From assembly GCF_036231965.1 (NCBI RefSeq), contig NZ_CP109499.1, positions 6,882,001 to 6,946,000 of the forward strand: DNA of 64,000 nucleotides. Reading direction: 5' to 3'. This document shows, piece by piece, positions 9,424 through 20,996 of the stretch. Every line of letters begins with the position of its first letter. Within the stretch, counting starts at the first letter, position 1. The stretch is from Streptomyces sp. NBC_01428. GTDB taxonomy: Bacteria > Actinomycetota > Actinomycetes > Streptomycetales > Streptomycetaceae. The notes under the pieces were generated by a model that saw only the letters and a list, made by a program, of their open reading frames with translations, did not search any database and had not been told where the DNA came from. A program made the translations under genes and the position numbers.

Positions 9424-9654
9424 GCAGGGGCCTTTCTGTGAATGTTCACTGCGGCTGACCAGGCCGTTCGTGCGATGGTCGGGCCGCCTGGTGGGCGCGC
9501 GGGGACCGTTCACACGCGGGTTGCGCCGTTCACGCCCCAAGTTCCCCCGCATTGAAGCGTGTTGACCAAGTCCCGACAACACCTGATGCTCAACATGGCC
9601 GACCTCGGCCCCCGTAGGCGCTCCTTCCCCCTCGACCCCAGCGGGAGCAACGCG

Positions 9655-10029
9655 ATGCGCTCCGTACGACGACTCGCCGTTCTCGCCGCGCTACTGGCCG
9701 CTGTCGGTGGCGCCCCGCTGGCCCACGCGGAGGGGCGCGCGGACGTCCGTCACGCCGCACCGGCCTCCGCGGATCGCGGGAACGGGAACTCGGGGTCCGT
9801 CAGGACGGCCGACGGGACAGCCGACGGGACCGGCCTCGGAGGGCACGTGGCCGGCGATGGACCGGGGCGGGACGGACGGGCGGGGGAGGAGAGCCCGCGA
9901 GGGCGCAGGAACGCGCGGAGCGAGCGGACCGACCCCTTCGTCGTGGTGGCGTCGGCGGCGGCCGGAGCGGGGGCGCTCGTCGCGCTCTTCCTGAGCGTCT
10001 CGCGCGCCCTGCGCCGCCGTCGCGGCTGA
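9655..10029 (+). CDS. Small secreted, C-terminally membrane-anchored hypothetical protein
   Basis: 124 residues. A signal peptide ([19 protein letters not shown], cleavage probably after AHA) is followed by a Gly/Asp/Arg-rich, low-complexity exported linker (residues about 25-88). A single C-terminal membrane helix ([21 protein letters not shown]) ends in the basic tail RALRRRRG. The topology is that of a tail-anchored exported protein; no enzymatic motif is visible. GGGAG stands 9 nt before the ATG. It lies 113 bp before uvrC on the same strand but need not share its function. Confidence 0.7.
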   Translation: MRSVRRLAVLAALLAAVGGAPLAHAEGRADVRHAAPASADRGNGNSGSVRTADGTADGTGLGGHVAGDGPGRDGRAGEESPRGRRNARSERTDPFVVVASAAAGAGALVALFLSVSRALRRRRG

Positions 10030-10142
10030 CGGGCCCGCGGCCACCCCGGGAGGGTCCGCGGCGCCCGGGAACGCCACCCCTGTACGGTGCCGTCGGCCGG
10101 GAGCCCGCCGCGCTGTCGGCGCACGCCAGTAGGGTGTGTGAC

Positions 10143-12278
10143 ATGGCCGACCCCTCCAGCTACCGCCCCAAGCCGGGACAGATCCCGGACACTCCCGGGG
10201 TGTACAAATTCCGCGACGAGCACCGCCGGGTGATCTACGTCGGAAAGGCGAAAAGCCTGCGCCAGCGCCTCGCGAGCTACTTCCAGGACCTGGCGAACCT
10301 GCACCCGCGCACCCGCACCATGGTCACCACCGCCGCGTCCGTGGAGTGGACGGTCGTGTCCACGGAGGTCGAGGCCCTCCAGCTGGAGTACTCCTGGATC
10401 AAGGAGTACGACCCCCGGTTCAACGTCAAGTACCGCGACGACAAGAGCTATCCCTACCTCGCGGTGACGATGAACGAGGAGTTCCCGCGCGTGCAGGTGA
10501 TGCGCGGCCACAAGAAGAAGGGCGTGCGGTACTTCGGCCCCTACGGGCACGCCTGGGCCATCCGCGACACGGTGGACCTGCTGCTGCGCGTCTTCCCGGT
10601 CCGCACCTGCTCCGCCGGCGTCTTCAAGAACGCCGCCCGCACCGGCCGCCCCTGCCTCCTCGGCTACATCGGCAAGTGCTCCGCCCCCTGTGTCGGACGG
10701 GTCTCGCCCGAGGAACACCGCGAGCTGGCCGAGGAGTTCTGCGACTTCATGGCCGGCCGCACCGGGACGTACATCCGCCGGCAGGAACAGCAGATGGCGG
10801 AAGCCGCCGAGGAGATGGAGTACGAGCGCGCGGCCAGGCTGCGCGACGACATCGAGGCCCTGAAGAAGGCCATGGAGAAGAGCGCTGTGGTGCTCGCCGA
10901 CGCGACCGACGCGGACCTCATCGCCGTCGCCGAGGACGAGCTGGAAGCCGCCGTGCAGATCTTCCACGTACGCGGCGGACGCGTGCGCGGCCAGCGCGGC
11001 TGGGTCACGGACAAGGTCGAGGCGGTCACCACCGGTGACCTCGTCGAACACGCGACCCAGCAGCTCTACGGCGAGGAGACCGGCGACTCCGTCCCCAAGG
11101 AGGTGCTCGTCCCGGCCCTGCCCGATCCGGTGGAACCCGTGCAGGAGTGGCTCACCGCGCGCCGCGGTTCGAACGTGTCGCTCCGCATCCCGCAGCGCGG
11201 CGACAAGAAGGCCCTCATGGAGACCGTGCAGCGCAACGCGCTCCAGGCCCTCGCCCTGCACAAGACCAAGCGCGCCTCCGACCTCACCACCCGCTCGCGG
11301 GCCCTGGAGGAGATCGCCGAGGCGCTCGACCTGGACAGCGCGCCCCTGCGGATCGAGTGCTACGACATCTCGCACCTCCAGGGCGACGACGTCGTGGCGT
11401 CCATGGTCGTCTTCGAGGACGGCCTCCAGCGCAAGAGCGAGTACCGGCGCTTCCAGATCAAGGGTTTCGCCGGTCAGGACGACGTCCGGTCGATGCACGA
11501 GGTGATCACCCGCCGCTTCCGGCGCTACCTGGTCGAGAAGGAGAAGACGGGGGAGTGGACGGACGGCGCGGACACCTCCGACGAGTCCCCGTCCTCCGTC
11601 GCCGCCGGCCCCGAGCCCGGCACGGACGCCGACGGGACCCCCGGGGGCGAGGTTCCCGAGATCACCTTCACCGAGGACGACGGCCGCCCCAAGCGCTTCG
11701 CCTACCCGCCGCAGCTCGTCGTCGTCGACGGCGGCCGGCCCCAGGTCGCCGCCGCCAAGAGGGCCCTCGACGAACTCGGCATCGACGACATCGCCGTCTG
11801 CGGGCTCGCCAAGCGCCTGGAGGAGGTGTGGCTGCCGGACGACGACGATCCCGTGGTCCTGCCGCGCAGCAGCGAGGGCCTGTACCTCCTCCAGCGCGTC
11901 CGGGACGAGGCCCACCGCTTCGCGATCACCTACCAGCGCGCCAAGCGGGCCAAGCGCTTCAGGTCCGGCCCCCTGGACGACGTGCCCGGCCTCGGTGAAT
12001 CACGCAAACAGGCACTGATCAAACACTTCGGCTCGGTGAAGAAGCTGCGTTCCGCGACGATCGACCAGATCTGCGAGGTTCCCGGCATAGGCCGAAAGAC
12101 GGCGGAGACCATCGCCGTGGCCCTCGCCCAGGCGGCTCCCGCCGCACCCGCCGTGAACACGGCGACTGGAGAGATCATGGAAGACGACGAAGACGCGGCG
12201 CCCGCGACGACGGCGGGCCCCGTGGAGGAGCCCGTGACCGCGGGAGCCTCGGACGAACGACGGGGGCAGGAGACATGA
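10143..12278 (+). CDS. uvrC: Excinuclease ABC subunit C
   Basis: UvrC makes both incisions in nucleotide excision repair. Here it has about 711 residues. The N-terminal GIY-YIG nuclease domain shows [20 protein letters not shown] (about 15-34). A UvrB-interacting UVR motif (about 205-245, [20 protein letters not shown]) follows, then the UvrC RNase-H-like domain with [20 protein letters not shown], and paired helix-hairpin-helix motifs at the C-terminus ([37 protein letters not shown]). An extra acidic insert of about 45 residues (around [20 protein letters not shown]) interrupts the C-terminal half. The ATG at 10143 is preferred over the GTG at 10134. It overlaps rapZ by 4 nt. Confidence 0.97.
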   Translation: MADPSSYRPKPGQIPDTPGVYKFRDEHRRVIYVGKAKSLRQRLASYFQDLANLHPRTRTMVTTAASVEWTVVSTEVEALQLEYSWIKEYDPRFNVKYRDDKSYPYLAVTMNEEFPRVQVMRGHKKKGVRYFGPYGHAWAIRDTVDLLLRVFPVRTCSAGVFKNAARTGRPCLLGYIGKCSAPCVGRVSPEEHRELAEEFCDFMAGRTGTYIRRQEQQMAEAAEEMEYERAARLRDDIEALKKAMEKSAVVLADATDADLIAVAEDELEAAVQIFHVRGGRVRGQRGWVTDKVEAVTTGDLVEHATQQLYGEETGDSVPKEVLVPALPDPVEPVQEWLTARRGSNVSLRIPQRGDKKALMETVQRNALQALALHKTKRASDLTTRSRALEEIAEALDLDSAPLRIECYDISHLQGDDVVASMVVFEDGLQRKSEYRRFQIKGFAGQDDVRSMHEVITRRFRRYLVEKEKTGEWTDGADTSDESPSSVAAGPEPGTDADGTPGGEVPEITFTEDDGRPKRFAYPPQLVVVDGGRPQVAAAKRALDELGIDDIAVCGLAKRLEEVWLPDDDDPVVLPRSSEGLYLLQRVRDEAHRFAITYQRAKRAKRFRSGPLDDVPGLGESRKQALIKHFGSVKKLRSATIDQICEVPGIGRKTAETIAVALAQAAPAAPAVNTATGEIMEDDEDAAPATTAGPVEEPVTAGASDERRGQET

Positions 12279-13294
12279 GCGAGAACGACGCGCACGAAGC
12301 GGAACGCCCGGCGCAGACCCAGGAGGGCCACGGCGCGCCGGCCGAGGACCGAACAGAGCACGAAGCACCACAGGAAGACGGAGCACACGTGGGTACGGGC
12401 ACCGAGACGGCCACGACCGCGGTCCCGGACGGGGTCATCCCCGAACTGGTGATCATTTCCGGCATGTCCGGGGCCGGCCGGTCCACCGCGGCCAAGTGTC
12501 TGGAGGACCTCGGCTGGTTCGTCGTCGACAACCTGCCGCCCGCGCTGATCCCCACCATGGTGGAGCTGGGCGCCCGCTCCCAGGGGAACGTCGCGCGGAT
12601 CGCCGTCGTCGTCGACGTACGCGGCCGCCGCTTCTTCGACAACCTGCGCGAATCCCTCGCCGACCTGGAGGCGAAGCACGTCACCCGGCGGATCGTCTTC
12701 CTCGAGTCCTCCGACGAGGCCCTGGTCCGCCGCTTCGAGTCGGTGCGCCGGCCGCACCCCCTCCAGGGCGACGGCCGCATCGTGGACGGCATCGCCGCCG
12801 AGCGCGAACTGCTGCGCGAGCTGCGCGGCGACGCCGACCTGGTCATCGACACCTCCAGCCTGAACGTGCACGAGCTGCGCGCCAAGATGGACGCCCAGTT
12901 CGCGGGCGACGAGGAGCCCGAGCTGCGGGCCACCGTCATGTCCTTCGGCTTCAAGTACGGGCTGCCGGTCGACGCCGACCTGGTCGTGGACATGCGCTTC
13001 CTTCCCAACCCGCACTGGGTCCCGGAACTGCGCCCCTTCACCGGCCTGAACGAAGAGGTCTCGGCGTACGTCTTCAACCAGCCCGGCGCCAAGGAGTTCC
13101 TCGACCGCTACACCGAGCTGCTCCAGCTCATCGCCGCCGGATACCGGCGCGAGGGCAAGCGTTACGTGACCATCGCCGTGGGCTGCACCGGCGGCAAGCA
13201 CCGCTCCGTGGCCACCTCGGAGAAGCTCGCCGCCCGCCTCGCCTCCCAGGGCGTGGAGACCGTGATCGTGCATCGGGACATGGGGCGCGAGTGA
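12275..13294 (+). CDS. rapZ: RNase adapter/GTPase RapZ (YvcJ family)
   Basis: 339 residues; the P-loop is [10 protein letters not shown] (about 65-74), followed by [14 protein letters not shown] and the C-terminal [20 protein letters not shown] phosphate-sensing motif characteristic of RapZ/YvcJ. In E. coli RapZ presents GlmZ sRNA to RNase E to tune glucosamine-6-phosphate synthesis; in actinobacteria the partner is unclear. The first about 50 residues are an unusual acidic, Gln/Glu-rich extension ([18 protein letters not shown]); a later GTG at 12389 would remove most of it, but the ATGA overlap with uvrC supports the upstream start. The yvcK start overlaps the end of this gene by 4 nt. Confidence 0.93.
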   Translation: MSENDAHEAERPAQTQEGHGAPAEDRTEHEAPQEDGAHVGTGTETATTAVPDGVIPELVIISGMSGAGRSTAAKCLEDLGWFVVDNLPPALIPTMVELGARSQGNVARIAVVVDVRGRRFFDNLRESLADLEAKHVTRRIVFLESSDEALVRRFESVRRPHPLQGDGRIVDGIAAERELLRELRGDADLVIDTSSLNVHELRAKMDAQFAGDEEPELRATVMSFGFKYGLPVDADLVVDMRFLPNPHWVPELRPFTGLNEEVSAYVFNQPGAKEFLDRYTELLQLIAAGYRREGKRYVTIAVGCTGGKHRSVATSEKLAARLASQGVETVIVHRDMGRE

Positions 13295-14361
13295 CCGAAC
13301 GTGCCGTCTCCCGGCTGTACCGGCTGCGCCGGGAGACCCCCGGTGAGCGCGCCGGCCGTCCGGTCGTGGCGCGCGGCGCCAAGCCGCGCCGCCGTGGCGC
13401 CCAGCCCAAGGTCGTCGCCCTCGGCGGCGGCATGGGTCTGTCCGCCTCGCTCGCCGCGCTGCGCAGGATCACCGGCGACCTCACCGCCGTCGTCACCGTG
13501 GCCGACGACGGCGGCTCCAGCGGGCGCCTGCGCGACGAACTGGGTGTCCTGCCCCCCGGCGACCTGCGCAAGGCCCTGGCGGCCCTGTGCGGCGACGACG
13601 ACTGGGGCCAGACCTGGGCCCGCGTCATCCAGCACCGCTTCCAGTCCAAGGGCGACCTGCACGAACACGCGGTCGGCAATCTGCTGATCGTGGCCCTGTG
13701 GGAGCAGCTCGGCGACCACGTTCAGGCACTCGACCTGGTCGGCAGGCTGCTGGGCGCCCACGGCAGGGTGCTGCCCATGTCGGCCGTGCCCCTGGAGCTG
13801 CAGGCCCTGGTCAGAGGGCACGACCCGGACCGGCCCGAGGACGTCGACACCGTCCGGGGCCAGGCGACCGTGGCGCTCACCCCGGGTGAGGTCCAGTCCG
13901 TACAGGTCGTGCCGCACGACCCGCCCGCCGTGCCGGAGGCCGTCGCCGCCGTCCTCGACGCCGACTGGGTGGTCCTCGGTCCCGGCTCCTGGTTCTCCTC
14001 GGTGATCCCGCATCTGCTGGTGCCCGAACTCCTCGACGCCCTCATCCAGACGAAGGCGCGCCGGGTGCTCTCCCTGAACCTCGCTCCGCAGCCCGGAGAA
14101 ACCGAAGGCTTCTCCCCGCAGCGTCATTTGGAGGTTTTGGGACGACACGCCCCTAAACTCGCCCTGGACGTGGTGTTGGCCGACGAGGCCGCCGTGCCCG
14201 ACCGCGACTCTCTCGCCGACGCCGCCAAGCGGCTCGGCGCCGCGGTCGAGCTGGCGCCGGTGGCCCGGACCGACGGATCTCCGCGGCACGACCCGGAGCT
14301 GTTGGCCGCCGCGTACGACCGTATTTTTCGGATGCATGGAAGGATCGGCCCATGGCGATGA
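13291..14361 (+). CDS. yvcK: YvcK/CofD-like family protein (gluconeogenesis factor)
   Basis: 356 residues. [20 protein letters not shown] (about 42-61) is the glycine-rich nucleotide-binding N-terminus, followed by [29 protein letters not shown], the diagnostic YvcK/CofD segment. [20 protein letters not shown] is in the C-terminal half. In Bacillus and Mycobacterium YvcK (CuvA) binds UDP-sugars and is needed for growth on gluconeogenic carbon and for peptidoglycan synthesis. The GTG start at 13291 overlaps the rapZ stop (GTGA). Its 3' end overlaps whiA by 10 nt, so it is the third gene of the coupled uvrC-rapZ-yvcK-whiA unit. Confidence 0.93.
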   Translation: MTERAVSRLYRLRRETPGERAGRPVVARGAKPRRRGAQPKVVALGGGMGLSASLAALRRITGDLTAVVTVADDGGSSGRLRDELGVLPPGDLRKALAALCGDDDWGQTWARVIQHRFQSKGDLHEHAVGNLLIVALWEQLGDHVQALDLVGRLLGAHGRVLPMSAVPLELQALVRGHDPDRPEDVDTVRGQATVALTPGEVQSVQVVPHDPPAVPEAVAAVLDADWVVLGPGSWFSSVIPHLLVPELLDALIQTKARRVLSLNLAPQPGETEGFSPQRHLEVLGRHAPKLALDVVLADEAAVPDRDSLADAAKRLGAAVELAPVARTDGSPRHDPELLAAAYDRIFRMHGRIGPWR

Positions 14362-15341
14362 CGGCAGCGGTGAAGGATGAGATTTCCCGGCTTCCCGTCA
14401 CCCGGACCTGCTGCAGAAAGGCGGAGGTCTCCGCCATTCTGCGGTTCGCCGGCGGCCTTCACCTGGTGAGCGGCCGGATCGTGATCGAGGCGGAGCTGGA
14501 CACCGCCATGGCGGCGCGCCGCCTGAAGCGGGACATTCTCGAGATCTTCGGCCACAGCTCCGAACTGATCGTGATGGCGCCCGGCGGACTGCGCCGCGGC
14601 TCGCGCTATGTCGTGCGGGTCGTCGCGGGCGGTGACCAGCTGGCCCGCCAGACCGGGCTCGTGGACGGCCGCGGCCGTCCCATCCGCGGCCTGCCGCCGC
14701 AGGTGGTCTCGGGGGCCACCTGCGACGCCGAGGCGGCCTGGCGCGGGGCGTTCCTGGCGCACGGCTCCCTCACGGAGCCCGGCCGTTCCTCCTCCCTGGA
14801 GGTGACCTGCCCGGGCCCGGAGGCCGCGCTCGCGCTGGTCGGTGCCGCCCGCCGGCTGTCCATCGCGGCGAAGGCCCGCGAGGTGCGCGGCGTGGACCGC
14901 GTCGTCGTCCGTGACGGTGACGCGATCGGCGCCCTGCTGACCCGCCTCGGCGCGCACGAGTCGGTGCTGGCCTGGGAGGAGCGCCGGATGCGCCGCGAGG
15001 TGCGTGCCACGGCGAACCGACTGGCCAACTTCGACGACGCCAACCTGCGCCGGTCGGCGCGCGCCGCCGTCGCCGCCGGGGCCCGCGTGCAGCGCGCCCT
15101 GGAAATCCTCGCCGACGAGGTGCCGGAGCACCTCGCCGCCGCCGGACGGCTGCGCATGGAGCACAAGCAGGCCTCCCTGGAGGAGCTGGGCGCTCTCGCC
15201 GACCCGCCGCTGACCAAGGACGCCGTGGCGGGCCGGATCCGCCGTCTGCTGGCCATGGCCGACAAGCGGGCGCAGGACCTCGGCATCCCCGGGACCGAGT
15301 CGAACCTCTCCGACGAGATGGCCGACAACCTCGCGGTCTGA
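14352..15341 (+). CDS. whiA: Sporulation transcription factor WhiA
   Basis: 329 residues. Family-wide features: N-terminal [21 protein letters not shown], the degenerate LAGLIDADG-like domain in the middle ([40 protein letters not shown]) and a C-terminal helix-turn-helix ([20 protein letters not shown], then [10 protein letters not shown]). WhiA acts with WhiB to start sporulation septation in Streptomyces aerial hyphae (established). ATG at 14352 lies inside the end of yvcK. A terminator hairpin follows at 15359-15399, ending the operon. Confidence 0.97.
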   Translation: MAMTAAVKDEISRLPVTRTCCRKAEVSAILRFAGGLHLVSGRIVIEAELDTAMAARRLKRDILEIFGHSSELIVMAPGGLRRGSRYVVRVVAGGDQLARQTGLVDGRGRPIRGLPPQVVSGATCDAEAAWRGAFLAHGSLTEPGRSSSLEVTCPGPEAALALVGAARRLSIAAKAREVRGVDRVVVRDGDAIGALLTRLGAHESVLAWEERRMRREVRATANRLANFDDANLRRSARAAVAAGARVQRALEILADEVPEHLAAAGRLRMEHKQASLEELGALADPPLTKDAVAGRIRRLLAMADKRAQDLGIPGTESNLSDEMADNLAV

Positions 15342-15358
15342 CCTGACGGAAGCTCAAC

Positions 15359-15399
15359 ACGCCGGTGCCGACGCCCGCTTGGGACGTCGGCGCCGGCGT
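15359..15399 (+). terminator. Terminator after whiA
   Basis: 15-bp stem (15359-15373 with 15385-15399, one T:G wobble), 11-nt loop, 3' side running into TTTG. It lies 18 nt after the whiA stop. Confidence 0.75.
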
Positions 15400-15491
15400 T
15401 TGACCAGTCTTGAGGCGCTCTTGACTTGACCATGAACTGTCATGAGCCTGGCTCTGTTCGCTGCTGTGGCGGACCAGTGCAAGGGGGGCTC

Positions 15492-18449
15492 ATGAGACGA
15501 AGAGCGAGCGCGATCCTCGCTACCGGCGCGCTCCTGCTGGGCGGTGCGGCCGTGGCGCCGATCGCCCAGGCGCAGAACGGGAGTTCGCCCGGGCCCGACA
15601 CGAACGCCGTCAAGGTGTTCCGCGCAGAGGTCACGAAGCAGCAGGTACCCCTGCTGCTCGCGGCCGGTCAGGACGGACACGAACTCGGCGACGCCACCTG
15701 GAAGAACGGGAAGAGCACGGTCGAGGTCTACGTCACCGACCGGCAGGCCCGGAAACTGGAGAAACAGGGCGTCGACCTCACCGAACACACGCTCTCCGCC
15801 AAGGCCGAGAACCGCGTCGCCGACGCCGCCCAGGGGGTGTTCCGCCCGTACAGCGGGAAGGGCAACCTCCAGGAGGAGATCATCAGAACGGGTGAGGCCA
15901 ACCCCGGTCTCACCAAGGTCGTCTCCATCGGCAAGACCCTCGGCGGCCAGGACATCCTCGCGCTCAAACTGACCAAGGGCGCGAAGAAGACCAAGGACGG
16001 CGCCAAGCCGTCGGTGCTGTACATGTCCAACCAGCACGCGCGCGAGTGGATCACCCCCGAGATGACCCGGCGGCTGATGCACTACTACCTCGACAACTAC
16101 GCGACCGACCGGCGCGTCAGGAAGATCGTCGACTCGACCGAACTGTGGTTCGTGCTGTCCGCCAACCCCGACGGCTACGACTACACGTTCCAGGACGAGG
16201 ACACCCGCCAGTGGCGCAAGAACCTGCGGGACGTCAACGGCGACGGCGTCATCTCCACCGGTGACGGCGTCGACCTCAACCGCAACTTCGCCTACAAGTG
16301 GGGCTACGACGACGAGGGGTCGTCCCCGAACGCCACCAGCGAGACCTACCGCGGCGCGAGCCCCGCTTCCGAGCCCGAGACCAAGGCCCTCGACGCCTTC
16401 GAGAAGCGCGTCGGCTTCACGTACGGCATCAACTACCACTCGGCCGCCGAACTGCTCCTCTACGGAGTCGGCTGGCAGGTGGCGACGCCGACCCCGGACG
16501 ACGTGCTCTACAAGGCGCTCGCCGGAACCCCCGAGAACTCGGCGATCCCCGGCTACCACCCGCAGGTCTCCTCGGAGCTGTACACCACCAACGGCGAGGC
16601 GGACGGACACGCCGGCAACGTCAACGGCACGGCGATGTTCACCCCCGAGATGTCGACCTGCCAGACCGCCTCGGACCTCGACCCGGACGACGCCTGGAAC
16701 GCGGCCGACTGCGCCTCCGTCTTCACCTTCCCGGACGACGAGAAGCTGATCAAGCAGGAGTTCGAGAAGAACGTCCCGTTCGCGCTCTCCGTCGCCGAGA
16801 CCGCGGCCCACCCCGACCGGCCGTCCTCCTCGGTGGGCCTCGACGCCCCCGACTTCACCCCCGCCGCCTTCACCACGTCGTACTCCCGCGGCGCCGACCA
16901 GGAGGTCTCCGCCGTCGTCCGCAGGTCGGTGCGCGACAAGGAACTGAAGTACCGCGTCGACGGCGGCCGCACCCGGGACATGGCGCTCCGGCCCTGGAAG
17001 GGCGGCGAGACGTACGGCGGCGCCGACAACCTCTACTTCGACGAGTACCGCGCCAAGGTCAAGGACGGCGACCCGGGCGACAAGGTCGAGGTCTGGTTCA
17101 CCGGCGAGACCAGGAGCGGGAAACCCACCTCCAGCCCGCACTTCACCTACACCGTCGCCGAACGGCCCCGCGCCGACGTCCTCGTCGTCGCCGAGGAGGG
17201 CGCCACCGCCACCCAGGCCCAGACGTACGTCGACGCGCTGAAGGCCAACGGGAAGAAGGCCCTCGTCTGGGACGTCGCCACCCAGGGCGCGCCCGACGCG
17301 CTCGGCGTCCTCGGCCACTTCGACACCGTCGTCCACTACACCGGCGCCCCGCGCCCCGGCAACGCCACCCAGCTCCAGCTGCGCGCCTTCCTCAACGAGG
17401 GCGGCAAGCTGGTCGAGGCGGGCGAACAGGCCGGCGGCAACGTCGACCTCGGCGGCGGCAACCTCTCGAACGACTTCAGCCAGTACTACCTGGGCGCCTA
17501 CTCCCGTACGTCCACCCCGGGCGCCACCGGTTTCACCGGCTCCGGCCGCCTCGCCGGTGCCGCCGGAACGCTCGGCGACGCGCCCGGCAACCCGCTGAAC
17601 ACGGCGGGAACCTACGGCGTCACCTCGGACTCGCTGTCCGCCGCGCAGTACCCGCAGTTCGCCACCAGCGCGGGAGCGGGCCAGTTCGCCGGGACCGTCA
17701 ACCCGTACGGGCCCTACGCGGGCTCCTTCATGGCCGCCGCCGTCCACACCGACGACGCCTACAAGCGCCTCACCCGCACCATCGACCTCACCGGTGTCTC
17801 CGCCGCCGACCGGCCGGCGCTGCGCTCCCAGCTCCTGTGGGACACGGAGCCCGGCTACGACCACGCGATCGTCGAGGTCCACACGACGGGCGCCGACGAC
17901 TGGACCACGCTCCCCGAGGCGGGCGGCGCCACCTCGGCCACCGTGCCCACCGAGTGCGAGGCCGGCTTCCTCGCACGGGAACACCCGTGGATCCGGCACT
18001 ACCTCACCGTGGAGGCGTCCGGCTGCTCCGCCACCGGCACCAGCGGCGCCTGGAACAGCTTCACCGGCGCCTCCAGCGGCTGGCAGCAGGTCTCCTTCGA
18101 CCTGAGCGCGTACGCGGGCCGGTCGATCGAGGTGTCGTTCAGCTACATCAGCGACCCGAGCGCGGGCGGCCACGGCCTCCTGGTCGACGACGCGTCCCTC
18201 GTCGTCGGCGGCACCGCCACCGCGACGGAGGGCTTCGAGTCCTCCTTCGGCCCCTGGGCCGTCGCCGGACCGCCCCCGGGCAGCCCGGCCGTCCTCCGGG
18301 ACTGGACCCGCACGGGAGAGCTGTTCAAGACGTACGGAGCGGTCACCACCCGCGACACCGTGCTCCTCGGCTTCGGCCTGGAACACGTCACCGCGGCGGC
18401 CGACCGCGCGGCCCTGATCGGAAAGGCCCTCTCCGCACTGCGGCGCTGA
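15492..18449 (+). CDS. Secreted M14-family zinc carboxypeptidase, multidomain
   Basis: 985 residues, much longer than a bare M14 enzyme (about 300-400). After a Sec signal (MRRRASAILATGALLLGGAA, cleaved near AQA) comes a propeptide-like region. The catalytic domain has zinc ligands His182 and Glu185 (QHAREWITPE) and His316 (NYHSAAE), the substrate-site motifs NPDGYDY and DLNRNF, and Glu386 in FTPEMST as candidate catalytic base. From about residue 480 there are further modules: a ThuA-like or beta-sandwich stretch and a C-terminal jelly-roll region (VSFDLSAYAGRSIEVSFSYI) of the type found in immune-inhibitor-A proteases. AAGGGGGG precedes the ATG at 15492. It is probably an extracellular peptidase for nutrient proteins. 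Confidence 0.92.
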   Translation: MRRRASAILATGALLLGGAAVAPIAQAQNGSSPGPDTNAVKVFRAEVTKQQVPLLLAAGQDGHELGDATWKNGKSTVEVYVTDRQARKLEKQGVDLTEHTLSAKAENRVADAAQGVFRPYSGKGNLQEEIIRTGEANPGLTKVVSIGKTLGGQDILALKLTKGAKKTKDGAKPSVLYMSNQHAREWITPEMTRRLMHYYLDNYATDRRVRKIVDSTELWFVLSANPDGYDYTFQDEDTRQWRKNLRDVNGDGVISTGDGVDLNRNFAYKWGYDDEGSSPNATSETYRGASPASEPETKALDAFEKRVGFTYGINYHSAAELLLYGVGWQVATPTPDDVLYKALAGTPENSAIPGYHPQVSSELYTTNGEADGHAGNVNGTAMFTPEMSTCQTASDLDPDDAWNAADCASVFTFPDDEKLIKQEFEKNVPFALSVAETAAHPDRPSSSVGLDAPDFTPAAFTTSYSRGADQEVSAVVRRSVRDKELKYRVDGGRTRDMALRPWKGGETYGGADNLYFDEYRAKVKDGDPGDKVEVWFTGETRSGKPTSSPHFTYTVAERPRADVLVVAEEGATATQAQTYVDALKANGKKALVWDVATQGAPDALGVLGHFDTVVHYTGAPRPGNATQLQLRAFLNEGGKLVEAGEQAGGNVDLGGGNLSNDFSQYYLGAYSRTSTPGATGFTGSGRLAGAAGTLGDAPGNPLNTAGTYGVTSDSLSAAQYPQFATSAGAGQFAGTVNPYGPYAGSFMAAAVHTDDAYKRLTRTIDLTGVSAADRPALRSQLLWDTEPGYDHAIVEVHTTGADDWTTLPEAGGATSATVPTECEAGFLAREHPWIRHYLTVEASGCSATGTSGAWNSFTGASSGWQQVSFDLSAYAGRSIEVSFSYISDPSAGGHGLLVDDASLVVGGTATATEGFESSFGPWAVAGPPPGSPAVLRDWTRTGELFKTYGAVTTRDTVLLGFGLEHVTAAADRAALIGKALSALRR

Positions 18450-18477
18450 CACTGCGTGACGAACGCGTGAACAGCGC

Positions 18478-18515
18478 GGGTGGTCCGTACCCCTACTGGC
18501 GGGTACGGACCGCCC
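18478..18515 (+). terminator. Terminator after the carboxypeptidase gene
   Basis: 15-bp stem (18478-18492 with 18501-18515, one T:G wobble) and an 8-nt loop, 28 nt after the stop codon. Confidence 0.75.
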
Positions 18516-18627
18516 TGCCGTGTATGGCCCTACTCGATGTCACTCCGTGGGCCTCAGGGAGGTAGGGTCGTAGGCGGTCGGGGACATCCCATACAACTCG
18601 CCGACATCTGAGTCGGCGCGTACCTAA

Positions 18628-19653
<1,026 letters not shown>

Positions 19654-19680
19654 GTCCCGGAGCAGGCACCTCGATGTGAG

Positions 19681-19722
19681 ACAGGGCCCGGGCAGCGCAG
19701 AGCCGCGCTGTCCGGGCCCTGT
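19681..19722 (+). terminator. Hairpin between gap and pgk
   Basis: 18-bp stem (19681-19698 with 19705-19722, one G:T wobble), 6-nt loop, 27 nt after the gap stop. It may terminate or attenuate transcription into pgk. Confidence 0.75.
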
Positions 19723-19779
19723 GCCACGTACTGATCGATCCGCCCTCCGGATCCGAAGAGCCTTCCTAGGAGACCTTTC

Positions 19780-20991
19780 ATGAAGACGATCGACGAACTT
19801 CTCGCCGAGGGCGTGGACGGAAAGCGGGTCTTCGTCCGCGCCGACCTCAACGTGCCGCTGGCCGACGGACTCATCACCGACGACGGCCGCATCCGCGCCG
19901 TGCTGCCCACCGTCAAGGCGCTCGCCGACGCGGGCGCCAAGGTGATCGTGGCCTCCCACCTGGGCCGCCCCAAGGGCGCCCCGGACCCGGCCTTCTCCCT
20001 CCTGCAGCCCGCCGAACGCCTCGGTGAACTCCTGGGCGCCCCCGTGGCGTTCGCGCAGGACACGGTCGGCCCCGCCGCCCACGACGCCGTGAACGGCCTG
20101 GAGCCCGGCCAGGTCGCGGTCATCGAGAACCTCCGCTTCAACCCCGGCGAGACGTCCAAGGACGACACCGAGCGCGGCGAGTTCGCCGACCGGCTCGCGG
20201 CCCTGGCCGACGTCTACGTGGGTGACGGCTTCGGTGCCGTGCACCGCAAGCACGCCTCCGTGTACGACCTCCCGGCCCGCCTGCCGCACTACGCCGGCCA
20301 CCTCATCGCCACCGAGGTCGGCGTGCTGAAGAAGCTCACCGAGGACGTCGCGCGGCCGTACGTCGTCGCGCTCGGCGGCTCCAAGGTCTCCGACAAGCTC
20401 GCCGTCATCGACCAGCTCCTCGGCAAGGCCGACCGCATCCTGATCGGCGGCGGCATGGCCTTCACCTTCCTCAAGGCCAAGGGCTACGAGGTCGGCAGCT
20501 CCCTGCTGCAGGAGGACCAGATCCCGGCCGTCACCGAGTACATGGAGCGCGCCGAGAAGACGGGCGTCGAGCTGGTGCTCCCGGTCGACGTCGTCGTCGC
20601 CCCCGGATTCCCGGACCTCAAGGCCAAGGCGTCCACCGAGCACACCGTCGTCGACGCGGACAAGATGCCCGCCGGACAGCTCGGCCTGGACATCGGCCCG
20701 AAGACCGGCGCCCTCTACGCAGCCAAGCTCGCCGACGCCGAGACCGTGTTCTGGAACGGTCCCATGGGCGTCTTCGAGCACCCCGACTACGCCGAGGGCA
20801 CCAAGGCGGTCGCCCAGGCCCTCGTCGACTCCAAGGGCTTCACCGTCGTCGGCGGCGGAGACTCCGCCGCCGCTGTGCGCACCCTCGGTTTCGACGAAAA
20901 CGCATTCGGCCACATCTCGACCGGTGGCGGCGCCTCCCTCGAATACCTCGAGGGCAAGACGCTCCCCGGCCTCGCCGCACTGGAGGACTGA
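19780..20991 (+). CDS. pgk: Phosphoglycerate kinase
   Basis: 403 residues. Signature [12 protein letters not shown] (about 15-26) carries the substrate-binding Arg/Asp/Asn; [10 protein letters not shown], the hinge region [18 protein letters not shown], and the C-terminal nucleotide loop [12 protein letters not shown] are present. It transfers phosphate from 1,3-bisphosphoglycerate to ADP. AGGAGA lies 7 nt before the ATG. tpiA starts only 5 nt after the stop, so the two are cotranscribed. Confidence 0.98.
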   Translation: MKTIDELLAEGVDGKRVFVRADLNVPLADGLITDDGRIRAVLPTVKALADAGAKVIVASHLGRPKGAPDPAFSLLQPAERLGELLGAPVAFAQDTVGPAAHDAVNGLEPGQVAVIENLRFNPGETSKDDTERGEFADRLAALADVYVGDGFGAVHRKHASVYDLPARLPHYAGHLIATEVGVLKKLTEDVARPYVVALGGSKVSDKLAVIDQLLGKADRILIGGGMAFTFLKAKGYEVGSSLLQEDQIPAVTEYMERAEKTGVELVLPVDVVVAPGFPDLKAKASTEHTVVDADKMPAGQLGLDIGPKTGALYAAKLADAETVFWNGPMGVFEHPDYAEGTKAVAQALVDSKGFTVVGGGDSAAAVRTLGFDENAFGHISTGGGASLEYLEGKTLPGLAALED

Positions 20992-20996
20992 CCTAC

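Noticed and set aside
15354-18452. 1032-codon open frame on the minus strand
   Set aside because: Antisense shadow of the M14 carboxypeptidase gene, no domain and no ribosome site.
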